Counted from the first letter of the stretch, positions 1-9,220 are shown. The stretch is DNA of 64,000 nucleotides from Parafrankia sp041008525 (GCF_041008525.1 NZ_JBFLUG010000032.1:1-64000); one strand, 5' to 3'. A program made the numbers and translations. The notes: a model not told the origin generated them from the sequence alone.

Positions 1-590
1 GAACGATCATCCCAGGTGGCGGGTGCGCCCCCTTCCTGGACCAGATCGCCGCTACGCACCGTCACGGCCACACGTCACGGCCAGTAGTTCGGCAATCACG
101 ATCCCCGGTCAACTACGAAGAGCCGGAAACCGTGATCGGCCGTTCGGGCCCGACCGCGTGCCCGGGCACGGAAACCCTGGCACGGAAGCCCAGGAGGCGA
201 ATCCGTCGTTCGACGGCCTACGCGGGCGTGTCCGGATCACCGTCAGTCTGTCGCCACGACATCGCCTGTTCTTATATACGAACTATTTAGCGTATGTAAG
301 TACCTTAGCGAGAGACCACGGAGGGGTCAACGCATCATGGCCAGCGAACTGCCAGCACGCAACACACAACCAGCCAAGCCTGATCGGCTCGGCCGGGCAC
401 CTCCGACCCGGTCGGGACACCCGGTCGGGACACCCGGTCGGGTCGGAGGCCGGGCCGCAGGCCTGCGGCCGGGTGGACGACGGCGACCGGGCCTCGTGAC
501 CTGGCTCGCGTTCCGTCGTCCTCGGATGTGCTCGTCCTTGGCGGTGCTCCTCCTTGACGGTGCTCCTCCTTGGAGGCGCAGTCGACTCGG
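1..590. other. Non-coding stretch with repeats, no supported gene
   Basis: No open frame here has family-like sequence or a convincing ribosome site. Positions 270-310 are unusually AT-rich for this DNA. Positions 407-442 hold a 13-bp unit (CCCGGTCGGGACA) repeated about 2.8 times. These repeats sit inside an 11-bp inverted repeat, 400-410 with 439-449. A perfect 18-bp palindrome lies at 453-470. The stretch follows the leftward SDR gene, so the hairpins may act as its terminator. Positions 500-580 carry a further direct repeat built on GGTGCTCCTCCTT. Confidence 0.5.
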
Positions 591-1421
591 CTAGGCGTCG
601 ACAGCAGTCGCGACGCTGGTCTTCTCCCACTCCGCCAACTCCGCGAGCTGCGCCTCCAGCGTGTCGCGGAAGAGAGTCACGGCGTCCTGGCCGAGTACGA
701 GCAGGGCGGGCGGCGACGCCGACTCGACGGCCATGATGATCGCCTCGGCTGCCTTCGCCGGGTCACCCGGCTCGGTTCCGTGCGTCGTGTCGTTCTCCTT
801 GCGGCGGCGCCCGGCCGTGGCGGCGTAGTCACCGATCGGCGTCTCGGCCTGGCGGAGCGAGCGCCCCGAGAAGTCGGTGCGGAAAGCGCCAGGCTCGACG
901 ATCATCGCGTGGAGGCCGAGCGGCTCGAGCTCCCTGCGCAGCGAGCCGGTCAGGCCCTCAAGCGCTCCCTTGGTCGCCGAGTAGTAGCCCGATCCCGCCG
1001 GGCAGATACGCGCGCCGATCGACGAGATGTTGACGATCGCACCGCGCCGGCGCGCGCGCATGCCAGGAAGCACCGCCCTGGTCATCGACACCGCGCCGAA
1101 GAAGTTGGTGGCGAACAGCTGGCGGACGTCGTCGTCGTCGCCTTCCTCCACAGCGGCCCGGTATCCGTAGCCGGCGTTGTTGACGAGCACGTCGAGGCCG
1201 CCGAACCGCTGCTCGGTCTGCTGCACGGCGCGCGCGACCGCTGCGCTGTCGGTGACGTCGAGCGCCAGGGCGAGCGCTCGCTCAGGACGGGCCTCGGCGA
1301 GATCGGCCACGCGGGCGACATCCCGGGCTGTGGCGGCGACGTTGTGGCCGTGGTCGAGAAGGGCCTGCGCGAGCGCGCGCCCCAGGCCCGAGGAACACCC
1401 TGTGATCAACCAGGTCGACAT
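591..1421 (-). CDS. SDR-family NAD(P)-dependent oxidoreductase
   Basis: Classical short-chain dehydrogenase of 276 residues. It has the N-terminal nucleotide-binding TGxxxGLG motif (residues 7-14), NNAG at 81-84, the active-site Ser near 133-134, and Tyr147/Lys151 in YSATK. Family members oxidise alcohols or reduce carbonyls with NAD(P)H; the substrate cannot be read from sequence. The ATG start has an AAGGAG site upstream. The gene lies 42 bp downstream of the aldo/keto reductase on the same strand, so the two are probably co-transcribed as a small carbonyl-reduction unit. Confidence 0.9.
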   Translation of the reverse strand: MSTWLITGCSSGLGRALAQALLDHGHNVAATARDVARVADLAEARPERALALALDVTDSAAVARAVQQTEQRFGGLDVLVNNAGYGYRAAVEEGDDDDVRQLFATNFFGAVSMTRAVLPGMRARRRGAIVNISSIGARICPAGSGYYSATKGALEGLTGSLRRELEPLGLHAMIVEPGAFRTDFSGRSLRQAETPIGDYAATAGRRRKENDTTHGTEPGDPAKAAEAIIMAVESASPPALLVLGQDAVTLFRDTLEAQLAELAEWEKTSVATAVDA

Positions 1422-1463
1422 GGCATGAGCTCCTTCTCTCGGGGGCGGGTTCCTGCCACAGGC

Positions 1464-2462
1464 TCAGTACCCCGACTCGGAGCCGTAGTAGGTCGGCTTG
1501 CGCGGGGTGTAATGCTCCTCCAGAGCGGTGACCTCGTCGTCACTGAGATCGAGCTCGAGTGCCGCGACGGCGTCGGAGAGATGGTGCGGCTTGGTCGCGC
1601 CGACGATCGGGGCGGTCACGACCGGGTTGCGCAGCACCCACGCCATCGCCACCTGGGCCATCGAGACTCCCCTCGACTCGGCGATGCGCTCGACCGCGTC
1701 AATCGTGCCGCGGTCACTGTCGAGGAACAGCGGGGTGCCGGAGGAGTCGGCCTTCGGGTTCAGTGTTCCGCGGGTCGTGCTCACGTTCCCCCACGGCCTG
1801 GTCACCAGGCCGGCGGCGAGCGGCGACCACGGCAGGCTGCCGACACCCTGATCCGCCAGCAGGGGGAACATCTCGCGTTCCTCCTCCCGGGCGACGAGGT
1901 TGTACTGGTCCTGCATGGAGATGAACTTCGTCCAGCCGTGCAGCTGCGCGGTGTACTGCATCTTGGAGAACTGCCAGGCCCACATCGAAGAAGCGCCCAG
2001 ATAGCGGACTTTCCCCGATTTGACGGCGTCGTGCAAGGCCTCCATCGTCTCCTCGACGGGGGTGAGCCGATCGAACCGGTGGATCTGGTAAAGGTCGATC
2101 CAGTCGGTGCCGAGCCGTCGGAGCGATGCGTCGAGCTGCTCGAAGACGGCACGGCGCGAGAGGCCCCGGCCACCCGGGCCGGTGCCCATCGGCGCGAACA
2201 GCTTCGTCGCGATCACGACCTGATCGCGGCTTGTGTACCGCTTCACGGCGTCGCCGGTGATCTCCTCGGAGCTTCCCTTGCCGTAGGTGTTGGCGGTATC
2301 CCAGAAGTTGATGCCGAGCTCGATCGCCTGCTTGAAGATCGATGCGGCGGAATCGGTGTCCAGCGTCCAGTCGCGGCCCGTACCCGGCCGGCCGAAACTC
2401 ATGCAGCCGAGCGCGATGCGGCTGACCTTCAGCCCAGAGGTTCCAAGGTTGGCATAGTCCAT
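1464..2462 (-). CDS. Aldo/keto reductase
   Basis: A 332-residue TIM-barrel NADPH-dependent aldo/keto reductase. The catalytic tetrad is visible as Asp55, Tyr60, Lys87 and His128 (WDTANTYG, ATKLF, YQIHRF). The C-terminal cofactor-binding region carries the usual PIVGATKPHHL stretch. Length and motifs resemble the YajO/Tas-like soluble reductases. It is the first gene of a two-gene unit with the SDR. The true substrate is unknown. Confidence 0.9.
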   Translation of the reverse strand: MDYANLGTSGLKVSRIALGCMSFGRPGTGRDWTLDTDSAASIFKQAIELGINFWDTANTYGKGSSEEITGDAVKRYTSRDQVVIATKLFAPMGTGPGGRGLSRRAVFEQLDASLRRLGTDWIDLYQIHRFDRLTPVEETMEALHDAVKSGKVRYLGASSMWAWQFSKMQYTAQLHGWTKFISMQDQYNLVAREEEREMFPLLADQGVGSLPWSPLAAGLVTRPWGNVSTTRGTLNPKADSSGTPLFLDSDRGTIDAVERIAESRGVSMAQVAMAWVLRNPVVTAPIVGATKPHHLSDAVAALELDLSDDEVTALEEHYTPRKPTYYGSESGY

Positions 2463-2803
2463 GGTGAATCCTTCGACAACGTTGACGAGGACGACAGACG
2501 GCAGCCGGAATGCTTCCGGCCGACCAGGGCGTTGCCGTCGCGGAGCCGGTGAGGCCTCCGGTTCCCGCGGGCAGCAGCGCGTAGTGCCCTGTGACGCCGT
2601 AGGCCGACATGCGGCTCGGCCTACCCGATCACTGTGCCTGCACCGAGGTTCAAGGTCGGTGCGGAAGGCGTGACGCCACGCTAGAGCTGCCGCCCGCCGT
2701 CGTGGGAGCGCCTGTCAGTACCCCCCAGGGCCGGCGGCATCCTCGGCTTCCGGGACGTCCGGTCAGGTGCCGGGACGTTCCGGTCAGTTCCCGGCGCGCC
2801 CGG
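2463..2803. other. Intergenic region between aldo/keto reductase start and heme oxygenase end
   Basis: No gene is supported. Near 2755-2800 there is an imperfect direct repeat built on CGGGACGT(T)CCGGTCAG, just downstream of the heme oxygenase stop. The rest should contain the aldo/keto reductase promoter, but I see no clear -35/-10 pair. Confidence 0.4.
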
Positions 2804-3475
2804 TCAGTGCAGAGCGGCTTCGAAGGCGAGGAAGGTGCCGAGCGCCGCCTCGACAACCGCGTCAGCCCGTTGGCGGTCCGTGCCCACCCATCGGCGCAGG
2901 ACAACGCGCAGGTCCCGCCAGCGGCGGCCGGCCTGGTCCCCGTACGGGGTGAAGTAGGAGGTCGCGTCGGCCAGGTCCGCGCGGGTACTCAGACTGCGCG
3001 CGATCAGCTGGCCGCCGAGGGTCGCGCCCTCGGTGACGTACAGCGTGCCGAAGCCGAAGGTGAAATCGTTCCCCGCCGGTATGAGCGCGGCCGGGAGCGG
3101 GGTCAGCCCCTCGGGGGAAATGCCGAGCGTGCTCAGGTCGCGGGTCAGTCGGCCGAGCTTGCGACGCCCCGGCCAGTCCAGCAGTGGATCTTCGAACCCC
3201 CCGAACAGAGCCTCTAGTCGAGGTTCCAACGCCGTGTGGAGGCGATAGAAGGAGATCATCAGATCGCGGTAACGGCCGGCCGGGATGTCCGGGTCCGCCA
3301 GCCCCAGGCCAGCCTCCACCCGCTCGTGCACGGCTGCCGTGGAGCGGCGCAGGCAGGACATGATGTCGTTGTCACCGCGGGAGGCGGTCGGACCGCCCGC
3401 CCCGGGCTCCTCGTGGACCTCCGTCGCCGCGCCGAGGTCCGCCGCGCTTACGCCCGTCGCCGCGCCTGTGTCCAC
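2804..3475 (-). CDS. bphO: Heme oxygenase-like protein (probable BphO)
   Basis: A 223-residue protein of the heme oxygenase fold. The LRRSTAAVHERVE segment holds the expected proximal-heme His, followed by conserved helices with GRYRDLMISFYRLH and GFGTLYVTEGATLGGQLI. The reaction would be heme to biliverdin, CO and iron. It lies directly downstream of a bacteriophytochrome on the same strand, and biliverdin is the chromophore of that family, so the pairing supports the call. The GTG at 3475 is the longest start but lacks a well-spaced ribosome site; an ATG at 3361 is an alternative that would remove about 38 low-complexity residues. Confidence 0.85.
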   Translation of the reverse strand: MDTGAATGVSAADLGAATEVHEEPGAGGPTASRGDNDIMSCLRRSTAAVHERVEAGLGLADPDIPAGRYRDLMISFYRLHTALEPRLEALFGGFEDPLLDWPGRRKLGRLTRDLSTLGISPEGLTPLPAALIPAGNDFTFGFGTLYVTEGATLGGQLIARSLSTRADLADATSYFTPYGDQAGRRWRDLRVVLRRWVGTDRQRADAVVEAALGTFLAFEAALH

Positions 3476-3534
3476 CCTCCCAGGGTAGCGAGGCCATGGT
3501 CGGCGCGGGCCGATTTCCGGTCGCCGCCGGATCG

Positions 3535-3570
3535 GTGGTGGCGCCGGGCCGGCCGGCCCGGCGCCACCAC
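3535..3570. terminator. 36-bp perfect palindrome between phytochrome and heme oxygenase genes
   Basis: The 36 bases from GTGGTGGCGCC to GGCGCCACCAC form an uninterrupted perfect palindrome. It begins about 22 nt past the phytochrome stop and ends about 60 nt before the heme oxygenase start. It could form a very stable hairpin in either transcript. No U-tract follows, so it may be an attenuator, an mRNA-processing element or a protein-binding site rather than a simple terminator. Confidence 0.6.
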
Positions 3571-3592
3571 CCAGGGGCGACAGGCCCGTGGT

Positions 3593-5944
3593 TCAGGGCC
3601 TGCGACGCAGGACGACCACGGTGGTGTCGTCGGTGCCATCCGGATCGCGGCAGGCCTCGAACAGGGTCGCGGCCAGCTCCGCGGGGCTGGACGTGGCCGC
3701 GTTGTCCACCGCGAGGCGGAGAAGACGCGCCAGCCCGGTGTCCGGTGCCTCGCTGCGGCGTTCGACGAGGCCGTCCGAACAGAGAACCAGGGTGTCGCCA
3801 GGGCACAGGGCGACGTCGGCGGTGGGCGGGGCGTCGGCCGTCCCGTGATGGGTGGCGAACGCCCACGCTCCCAGTGGCGGCGCGACCGGCACCTCGAGCA
3901 GCCGAGGTTCGCCGGCCGCTGGGACGTGGAGCGGCAGCGGGTGGCCGGACGAGGCGACCTGGGCGGTGGCCGTGGTGGTGTCGAGGAGGACGACCACCGC
4001 GGTGGCGAGGGCCTCCGGCAGCAGTGCGCCCGTCAGCCGGTCGAGGCGGCGGAGTGCCTCCCAGGCCACGTGTGTCCCGGAGCCGCCGTCAGCCGGAGCG
4101 ACGCCGTCAGTCGGAGCGACGCCGTCGAACGCGGAGTCGACCAGGTAGGCGCGCAGCGCGTTGCGCAGCTGCCCCATGGTTCCCGCGGCCGTGATCCCGT
4201 GGCCGGCGACATCGCCGATCACCAGGGCGATGGTGCCGTCGGGCAGCGCAAAGGCGTCGTACCAGTCGCCGCCGACCCTGCCGCCGGGGGCGGGGCGGTA
4301 GAGCGCGGCCAGGTCGAACCCGGGGATGTCGGGGAGGGCCTGCGGCAGCAGGCTCTGCTGGACGGTCTCCGTGAGCCGGGCCGACCGGCGGGCCCGGTCG
4401 TACATGATCCGGGTCAGCTCGCGCCGGAGATCGGAGGCGATTCTGACCTGCGTCTCGGTCCACGGACGCGACCGCAGCCGCACCGTCTGCCGCCACCGTT
4501 CGAACGAACGCCGCGGGCTGAGCCGGACGCTGTCCCCTTCCAGCGCATGCAGGTGCTTGTTGTGCGGGTCGCCGCCCCAGTCGACCGTCTGGACCGTCTC
4601 CGGCCGCACCCAGACCACCATCTCGTCGGGCGAGAGCCGGACACCGAGGACGCCGCACGCGATGTCCCGGTACGGCTCGAACCGGTCGTGGCGCAGCGCC
4701 ACCGCATCCTCGACGACCAGCCCGTCGCCGTCGTCCAGTTCGGCGAGCATCTCGCGCAGCACGTCCCGTGGCGGCACCTGCCCCGCGGTGCGCCAGACCC
4801 CGCCGATCTGCGCCGCCACCCCGCCGGCGGGGACGAGCGCGCGCAGGTCGGGCTCACCACCGATCAGCGTGGCGGCCAGTCGGGCCTCGCTCTCCTCCTG
4901 CTCCAGGACGAGAGCCAGGCGATCGAGCGCCAACCGCGCGCTGACCAGCTGCTCGAGCTGCTGGCCGTCCTCGCGGGCGACCAGCCGAAGCGACAGGACG
5001 TGCCCGAGGAACTCGGCGGCGGCGCACACCTCGTAGGGCGGCTCGTGCGGGCCCGCGTAGTGGTGGCACGCGAGCATCCCCCACAGGCGCCCGGCGCGCA
5101 GCAGGGAGACCGACATCGACGCGGTCACGCCCATGTTGCCCAGGTACTCGAGGTGGATCGGCGAGACGCTGCGCAGCCACGCGTCGCCCATGTCCAGCGG
5201 ACGTCCCGTGTGTGGGCTCACCGCGGGCACGAGCGGCACCGGCCGGTAGGAGATGTCCGGGATGAGCCGCAGCCAGGAACGCTCGTAGAGCGCCCGGGCC
5301 TGGGCCGGGATGTCGGTCGCCGGGTAGTGCAGCCCCAGGAAGCTGTTCAGGTCCTCGCGGCGGGCCTCGGCGACGACCTCACCGTTCCACTCCGGGTCGA
5401 ACCGGTACACCATCACCCGGTCGAAGCCGGTGAGCCGGCGCACCTCCTCCGCCGCCACCTCGTACAGTTCGGCCAGCGAGGTCGTCCGGTCCAGGCGCAG
5501 CACCGCGGTGCGGGTGCGCTGGTAGGTGTCGGCGAACGTCAGCGGGCGCCGGCTCACCGTCGGTACGAGCTCGACGACGACCATCCCGTCGACCCGGTGC
5601 AGCACGGCGTCGCAGACGACGTCCACCCCGCGGACGGTGAGCACCAGGTCGGTCGGGCCGGCCTCCCGCAGGTCGAACGAACTCGCCACGGTTCTGCGCA
5701 GCAGTTCGGCGGGCCCGGAGCCCACGAGCGTCTCCAGCGGGGCGCCGACCGCCCGTTCTGGCTCCACGCCGAGGACGGCGCCGCAGTTCGCCGAGACGTG
5801 CACCACGGTCAGGCCGGGCTCCACCAGCGCCAGCAGAACACCGTGCGGCTGGATGCTGCCAGGAATGTGAATGGGCTCCCGATCGCAGTTCTCGAGGGTG
5901 ACGGGAGCTCCCGCGAAAAGCAGGTCAGTGGGACCACCCGACAT
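3593..5944 (-). CDS. bphP: Bacteriophytochrome fused to a PP2C/SpoIIE-type phosphatase
   Basis: A 783-residue red/far-red photoreceptor. Cys20 sits in the biliverdin-attachment context ENCDREPIHIPGSIQPHG. A PAS domain spans about 20-130. A GAF domain (about 140-320) has the DIP motif at 211-213, Tyr180, His264 and His294. A PHY domain (about 330-500) has the tongue PRRSF at 477-481. The output is not a histidine kinase but a PP2C/RsbU-SpoIIE phosphatase (about 530-783) with GGDWYD at 558-563, GDVAGHG at 577-583, SSGHPLP, CSDGLVE and DDTTVVV. Known RsbU-type domains dephosphorylate anti-sigma-factor antagonists; that role here is inferred. The ATG has AGGAAGG upstream. The heme oxygenase follows on the same strand and a response regulator diverges on the other side. 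Confidence 0.93.
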   Translation of the reverse strand: MSGGPTDLLFAGAPVTLENCDREPIHIPGSIQPHGVLLALVEPGLTVVHVSANCGAVLGVEPERAVGAPLETLVGSGPAELLRRTVASSFDLREAGPTDLVLTVRGVDVVCDAVLHRVDGMVVVELVPTVSRRPLTFADTYQRTRTAVLRLDRTTSLAELYEVAAEEVRRLTGFDRVMVYRFDPEWNGEVVAEARREDLNSFLGLHYPATDIPAQARALYERSWLRLIPDISYRPVPLVPAVSPHTGRPLDMGDAWLRSVSPIHLEYLGNMGVTASMSVSLLRAGRLWGMLACHHYAGPHEPPYEVCAAAEFLGHVLSLRLVAREDGQQLEQLVSARLALDRLALVLEQEESEARLAATLIGGEPDLRALVPAGGVAAQIGGVWRTAGQVPPRDVLREMLAELDDGDGLVVEDAVALRHDRFEPYRDIACGVLGVRLSPDEMVVWVRPETVQTVDWGGDPHNKHLHALEGDSVRLSPRRSFERWRQTVRLRSRPWTETQVRIASDLRRELTRIMYDRARRSARLTETVQQSLLPQALPDIPGFDLAALYRPAPGGRVGGDWYDAFALPDGTIALVIGDVAGHGITAAGTMGQLRNALRAYLVDSAFDGVAPTDGVAPADGGSGTHVAWEALRRLDRLTGALLPEALATAVVVLLDTTTATAQVASSGHPLPLHVPAAGEPRLLEVPVAPPLGAWAFATHHGTADAPPTADVALCPGDTLVLCSDGLVERRSEAPDTGLARLLRLAVDNAATSSPAELAATLFEACRDPDGTDDTTVVVLRRRP

Positions 5945-6146
5945 ATCTGATGCCTTCCTGTCCCGCTCCGGCCGGTCCCTCTCCGTCGAACGACAGGCAT
6001 GACGGCGCTACGGGAGCTGACCGAGGCCCGGCAGCCCGTCACACCTCCTGCCCGGGTGCAGGAACACTTAATCCCTCGGGAAAGGGGGCACGCCACACCC
6101 CTGGGGGTGGTTTCCGGCACCCATCGCGGATGGTAGGCCGCTAACC
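5945..6146. promoter_or_regulatory. Divergent promoter region, phytochrome / response regulator
   Basis: About 200 bp separate two divergent starts, so both promoters must lie here or just inside the genes. The stretch ACACTTAATCCCTCGGGAAAGGG near 6065-6085 is AT-richer than its surroundings. No motif match is strong enough to name a sigma factor. Confidence 0.4.
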
Positions 6147-6812
6147 ATGGCAGACGGGGCACCCAGGCCACTCACCGTGGCACTCGTGGACGACTACGAG
6201 GTGGTGCTGGCCGGCATCGCCCGCATCCTCGCGCCGTACGAGGACCGCGTGCGCGTCGTCGAGATCGACGCGAACCGGCCCGTCGTCACCGACGTCGACG
6301 TCGTGCTGTACGACTCGTTCGCCCAGCCGGAGGCCGGCGGGGACGAGATCGCGGACATCGTCGCCAACCGGCACGCGGGCCGGCTCGTCATCTACACCTG
6401 GAACTTCGACCACACGCTGGTGGAGGGCGCCCTGGCCCGCGGCGCGAGCGGCTACCTGTCGAAGACGCTGCCCGCCCGCGAGCTCGTCGCCGCGCTGGAG
6501 GCCGTGCACGCCGGGGAGGTCGTCGTCAGCCCACCGCCGCGCTCGCGGGTGATGGCCGGCCTGGACTGGCCCGGGCGCAACGAGGGCCTCACCGAGCGGG
6601 AGGCCGAGGTCCTCGCGCTGATCACCCAGGGCCACAGCAACGCCGAGGTGGCACAGATCAGCTGCCTGAGCCCGAACACGGTGAAGTCCTACATCAGGGC
6701 GCTCTACCGCAAGATCGGCGTCGCGAGCCGCACCCAGGCGGTGCTGTGGGGGGTGGAACACGGCTTCGCCCCCGACCACCACCGCAGCCAGTCCTGGCGC
6801 GCCGGACGGTGA
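6147..6812 (+). CDS. NarL/LuxR-family response regulator
   Basis: A 221-residue two-domain regulator. The receiver has the acidic pair Asp15/Asp16, the phospho-acceptor Asp56 (DVVLYDSF), Thr84 and Lys106. The C-terminal LuxR-type helix-turn-helix covers about 150-212 (LTEREAEVLALITQGHSNAEVAQISCLSP... region). No sensor kinase gene adjoins it. Its divergent neighbour is the phytochrome-phosphatase, so it may belong to the light response, but that link is only positional. The methyltransferase begins 34 nt downstream and is probably co-transcribed. Confidence 0.9.
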   Translation: MADGAPRPLTVALVDDYEVVLAGIARILAPYEDRVRVVEIDANRPVVTDVDVVLYDSFAQPEAGGDEIADIVANRHAGRLVIYTWNFDHTLVEGALARGASGYLSKTLPARELVAALEAVHAGEVVVSPPPRSRVMAGLDWPGRNEGLTEREAEVLALITQGHSNAEVAQISCLSPNTVKSYIRALYRKIGVASRTQAVLWGVEHGFAPDHHRSQSWRAGR

Positions 6813-6846
6813 GCGGCGCGGAGACCCGCGCACTACCTTGTCGACC

Positions 6847-7719
6847 ATGGGACGGGAGTTCGACACCGAAACGCGTCGGATGATGCGGGCGAACGAGGCC
6901 AACTGGGACGCCCGCGCTCCGGTGCACGTCGCGAGCGCCTTCTACGGTCTGGACGGCACCCGCGATCCACTCGGCTGGTTCGCCCCGTTCGAATGGGAGG
7001 ACCTCGGCGAGCTGGCCGGCCGGGACGTCGTGCATCTGCAGTGCCATCTCGGTACCGAGACCCTCGCTTTCGCGCACCGGGGGGCCCGCACCACGGGTCT
7101 GGACTTCTCCGGGGAATCGATCGCGCAGGCACAGGCCATCGCGGTGCGGGCCGGCGCCGACATCCGCTATGTCCAGTCGGATGTGTACGCCGCGGCTGAC
7201 ACGCTCGGTGAGAGCAGTTTCGACGTCGTCTACACCGGCAAGGGCGCGCTGTGTTACCTCCCGGACCTGCCTCGGTGGGCCACCGAGGTCGCACGGCTGC
7301 TGCGCCCTGGCGGCCGGCTGTACCTGGTGGAGTTCCATCCCCTGTTCAACGCGCTCGGTCCCAAGCCGGCGCCGGGAGCGGGTGAGGAGCTGGTGCTGCG
7401 CCACGACTACCTGGCCGGCCGGGGCCCGATCGAACGCGACGCCACCTTCACCTATACCGACGGGCCCGCGCTGGCGAGTGCGACGGTCGCCTACGAATGG
7501 ATGCACGGGCTCGGCGAGGTGATCAACGCGCTGGTCGGCGCGGGCCTTGTCGTGACCGGCCTGCGGGAGTCGGCGGCGCTGCCCTGGCCGCGCTGGAAGC
7601 GCATGGTCCGCGGGGATGACGGCTGGTGGCGGCTACCACCGGACGCCCCTCGCATTCCGTTGCTCTACGCGCTCACGGCCGGCCCGAGCGGCCCGCCCCG
7701 CCCGTCAGCGCCCAGGTGA
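6847..7719 (+). CDS. Class I SAM-dependent methyltransferase
   Basis: A protein of about 290 residues with a Rossmann-like methyltransferase core: VVHLQCHLGTETLAFA is the SAM-binding glycine region and TTGLDFSGESI supplies the acidic ribose-binding residue. The C-terminal half is a typical methyltransferase-11/25-like extension. The ATG at 6847 is preferred over an in-frame TTG three codons earlier. It follows the response regulator closely on the same strand. The acceptor substrate is unknown. Confidence 0.85.
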   Translation: MGREFDTETRRMMRANEANWDARAPVHVASAFYGLDGTRDPLGWFAPFEWEDLGELAGRDVVHLQCHLGTETLAFAHRGARTTGLDFSGESIAQAQAIAVRAGADIRYVQSDVYAAADTLGESSFDVVYTGKGALCYLPDLPRWATEVARLLRPGGRLYLVEFHPLFNALGPKPAPGAGEELVLRHDYLAGRGPIERDATFTYTDGPALASATVAYEWMHGLGEVINALVGAGLVVTGLRESAALPWPRWKRMVRGDDGWWRLPPDAPRIPLLYALTAGPSGPPRPSAPR

Positions 7720-8017
7720 CCAGGTACTGCTGGCTGTTACCGGGCTGGTCGAACCACGGGCGGATCGGCCCGCTGAACACGTGGCCGACGTGGCGAGGAA
7801 CAGCCCACCCGCGGCCAGCGACATGAGCATTCCGCGAAAGAGCACCCGCTGCTCCCGTGGTCCCCGAAATCGACAGTCGACCACGGAGAGTGCCACAACC
7901 AGAACGCCGCCCCGGAACGGTAGCCGCGGCGTCCGCCGCCTCTCCCGGTGAACAGGAGAGACTGCTTTCGGACACCGCCGTCACCTCAACCGGGGCGGCG
8001 TTGTCTGGTCAGACGAC
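7720..8017. other. Intergenic region between convergent genes
   Basis: About 300 bp lie between the ends of the methyltransferase and the amidohydrolase. No intact gene is supported. On the minus strand, 7896-7705 encodes a 63-residue frame with a signal-peptide-like segment (MLMSLAAGGLFLATSATCSAG), and a second minus-strand frame continues with protein-like sequence. This could be a decayed small exported protein, but there is no family match I can name. Confidence 0.35.
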
Positions 8018-9220
8018 TCAGACCGTGACGGGGAGCTTCATCGCCTCGGCGAGGTTTCCGCCCATCACCTTGATGATGTCCTCCTTGGGCAGGCCCACGA
8101 GCTCATCCACATAGGAGATGGGGTCGGACATGCCCTCGGCGTGCGGGAAGTCGGAGCCGAAGACGATACGGTCCGGGCCCAGCAGGTCGATGAGACCGCG
8201 CGGGTTCTCCTCGAAGAACGGGTGGATCCAGATGTTGCGCTTCAGCACCGTGATCGGGTCCTCGTCGTAGAGCTTCGGGCTCTTCGCGTAGGACTCGCCG
8301 GCCGCCTCCACGAAGGGGCGAACCCAGCCCGAACCGTTCTCCACCGGCAGGATCCGCAGGGTCGGGAAGCGGCTGAGGAGGCCGTGCCCGATCAGCGAGG
8401 TGACGGTGTCGAAGATGCCGCGGTGCTGCTTGTTCATGATGTCTTTGAAGGCGGTCGGCGAGGCGAACGGCAGGTGCTCACCGTCCGGCCGGCCCTCCCA
8501 CATGTTGTAGTAGCGGGTCAGACCGTCGTCGGAGGAGTGCAGGCCGACGGTGATGTCAGCCTCGACGACCTTCTCCCAGAAGGGGTCGAACTCCGGCAGC
8601 GCGAACGAGCGGAAGCCCTCGTAGCCGGGTACCGGCGCCGGCCGGATCAGGATGATCTTCGCTCCGCGCTCGACCACCCACTCCAGCTCCTTGATGGCCT
8701 CGCTGACGATCGGCAGCGTGATCACCGGGGTCGCGAAGATCCGGTCCTCGTAGTTGAAGCTCCACTGCTCGTGCATCCACTGGTTCAGCGCGTGGACGAC
8801 CACGTGGGTGGCCTTCGGGTCCTCACGCAGCCGGTCCTCGAGCAGGCTCGCCAGCGTCGGCCACATCAGGGCCCGGTCGATGCCCAGCTCGTTCATCAGC
8901 TTGAGCCGGGGCTCCGGGGCGAAGAACGCCTCGGGCGAGCGGATCGGCTTGCCCATCAGCTCCCGGGTGGACTTGCCCTCCGGGTTGCCGTTCTTGAAGT
9001 AGTCCTCCCAGGCACCCGGCCGCGCGACGACGTTGAAGGTCGGGTTCGGGATGTACTCGGAGATCACCCCGCGCACCGCGATCTTGTCGCGACCGTTCAC
9101 CTGCACGTACTTGATCAGGCCTTCGTGTTCCTTCGGCAGGAACTTCGTGAAGGCATCCACTGTCTCGTACATGTGGTTATCCGCGTCGAAGACAGGGAAG
9201 TCGACATCTGTCCTGGGCAT
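8018..9220 (-). CDS. Amidohydrolase family (amidohydrolase 2) metal-dependent hydrolase
   Basis: A 400-residue TIM-barrel hydrolase of the amidohydrolase-2 type. The N-terminus FPVFDADNHMYE has the DxDxH metal-site pattern, mid-protein GLHSSDD supplies another likely metal ligand, and the C-terminal IVFGSDFPHAEG carries the conserved catalytic Asp. Relatives are decarboxylases or hydrolases in aromatic and steroid-like catabolism. The ATG at 9220 is chosen because GGAGG sits six to seven nt upstream; longer in-frame starts lack such a site. It is divergent from an SDR gene across a 530-bp gap holding a perfect palindrome. Confidence 0.88.
   Translation of the reverse strand: MPRTDVDFPVFDADNHMYETVDAFTKFLPKEHEGLIKYVQVNGRDKIAVRGVISEYIPNPTFNVVARPGAWEDYFKNGNPEGKSTRELMGKPIRSPEAFFAPEPRLKLMNELGIDRALMWPTLASLLEDRLREDPKATHVVVHALNQWMHEQWSFNYEDRIFATPVITLPIVSEAIKELEWVVERGAKIILIRPAPVPGYEGFRSFALPEFDPFWEKVVEADITVGLHSSDDGLTRYYNMWEGRPDGEHLPFASPTAFKDIMNKQHRGIFDTVTSLIGHGLLSRFPTLRILPVENGSGWVRPFVEAAGESYAKSPKLYDEDPITVLKRNIWIHPFFEENPRGLIDLLGPDRIVFGSDFPHAEGMSDPISYVDELVGLPKEDIIKVMGGNLAEAMKLPVTV

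Noticed and set aside
3236..5950. Open plus-strand frame of about 900 codons opposite the phytochrome gene
   Set aside because: It is the antisense shadow of a clear GC-rich phytochrome gene; its translation is Arg/Gly/Pro-rich with no family motifs.
7673..7984. Possible frameshifted small exported protein on the minus strand
   Set aside because: Two overlapping frames give a signal-peptide-like head and a plausible tail, but no family match, and a frameshift would be needed; too weak to annotate.
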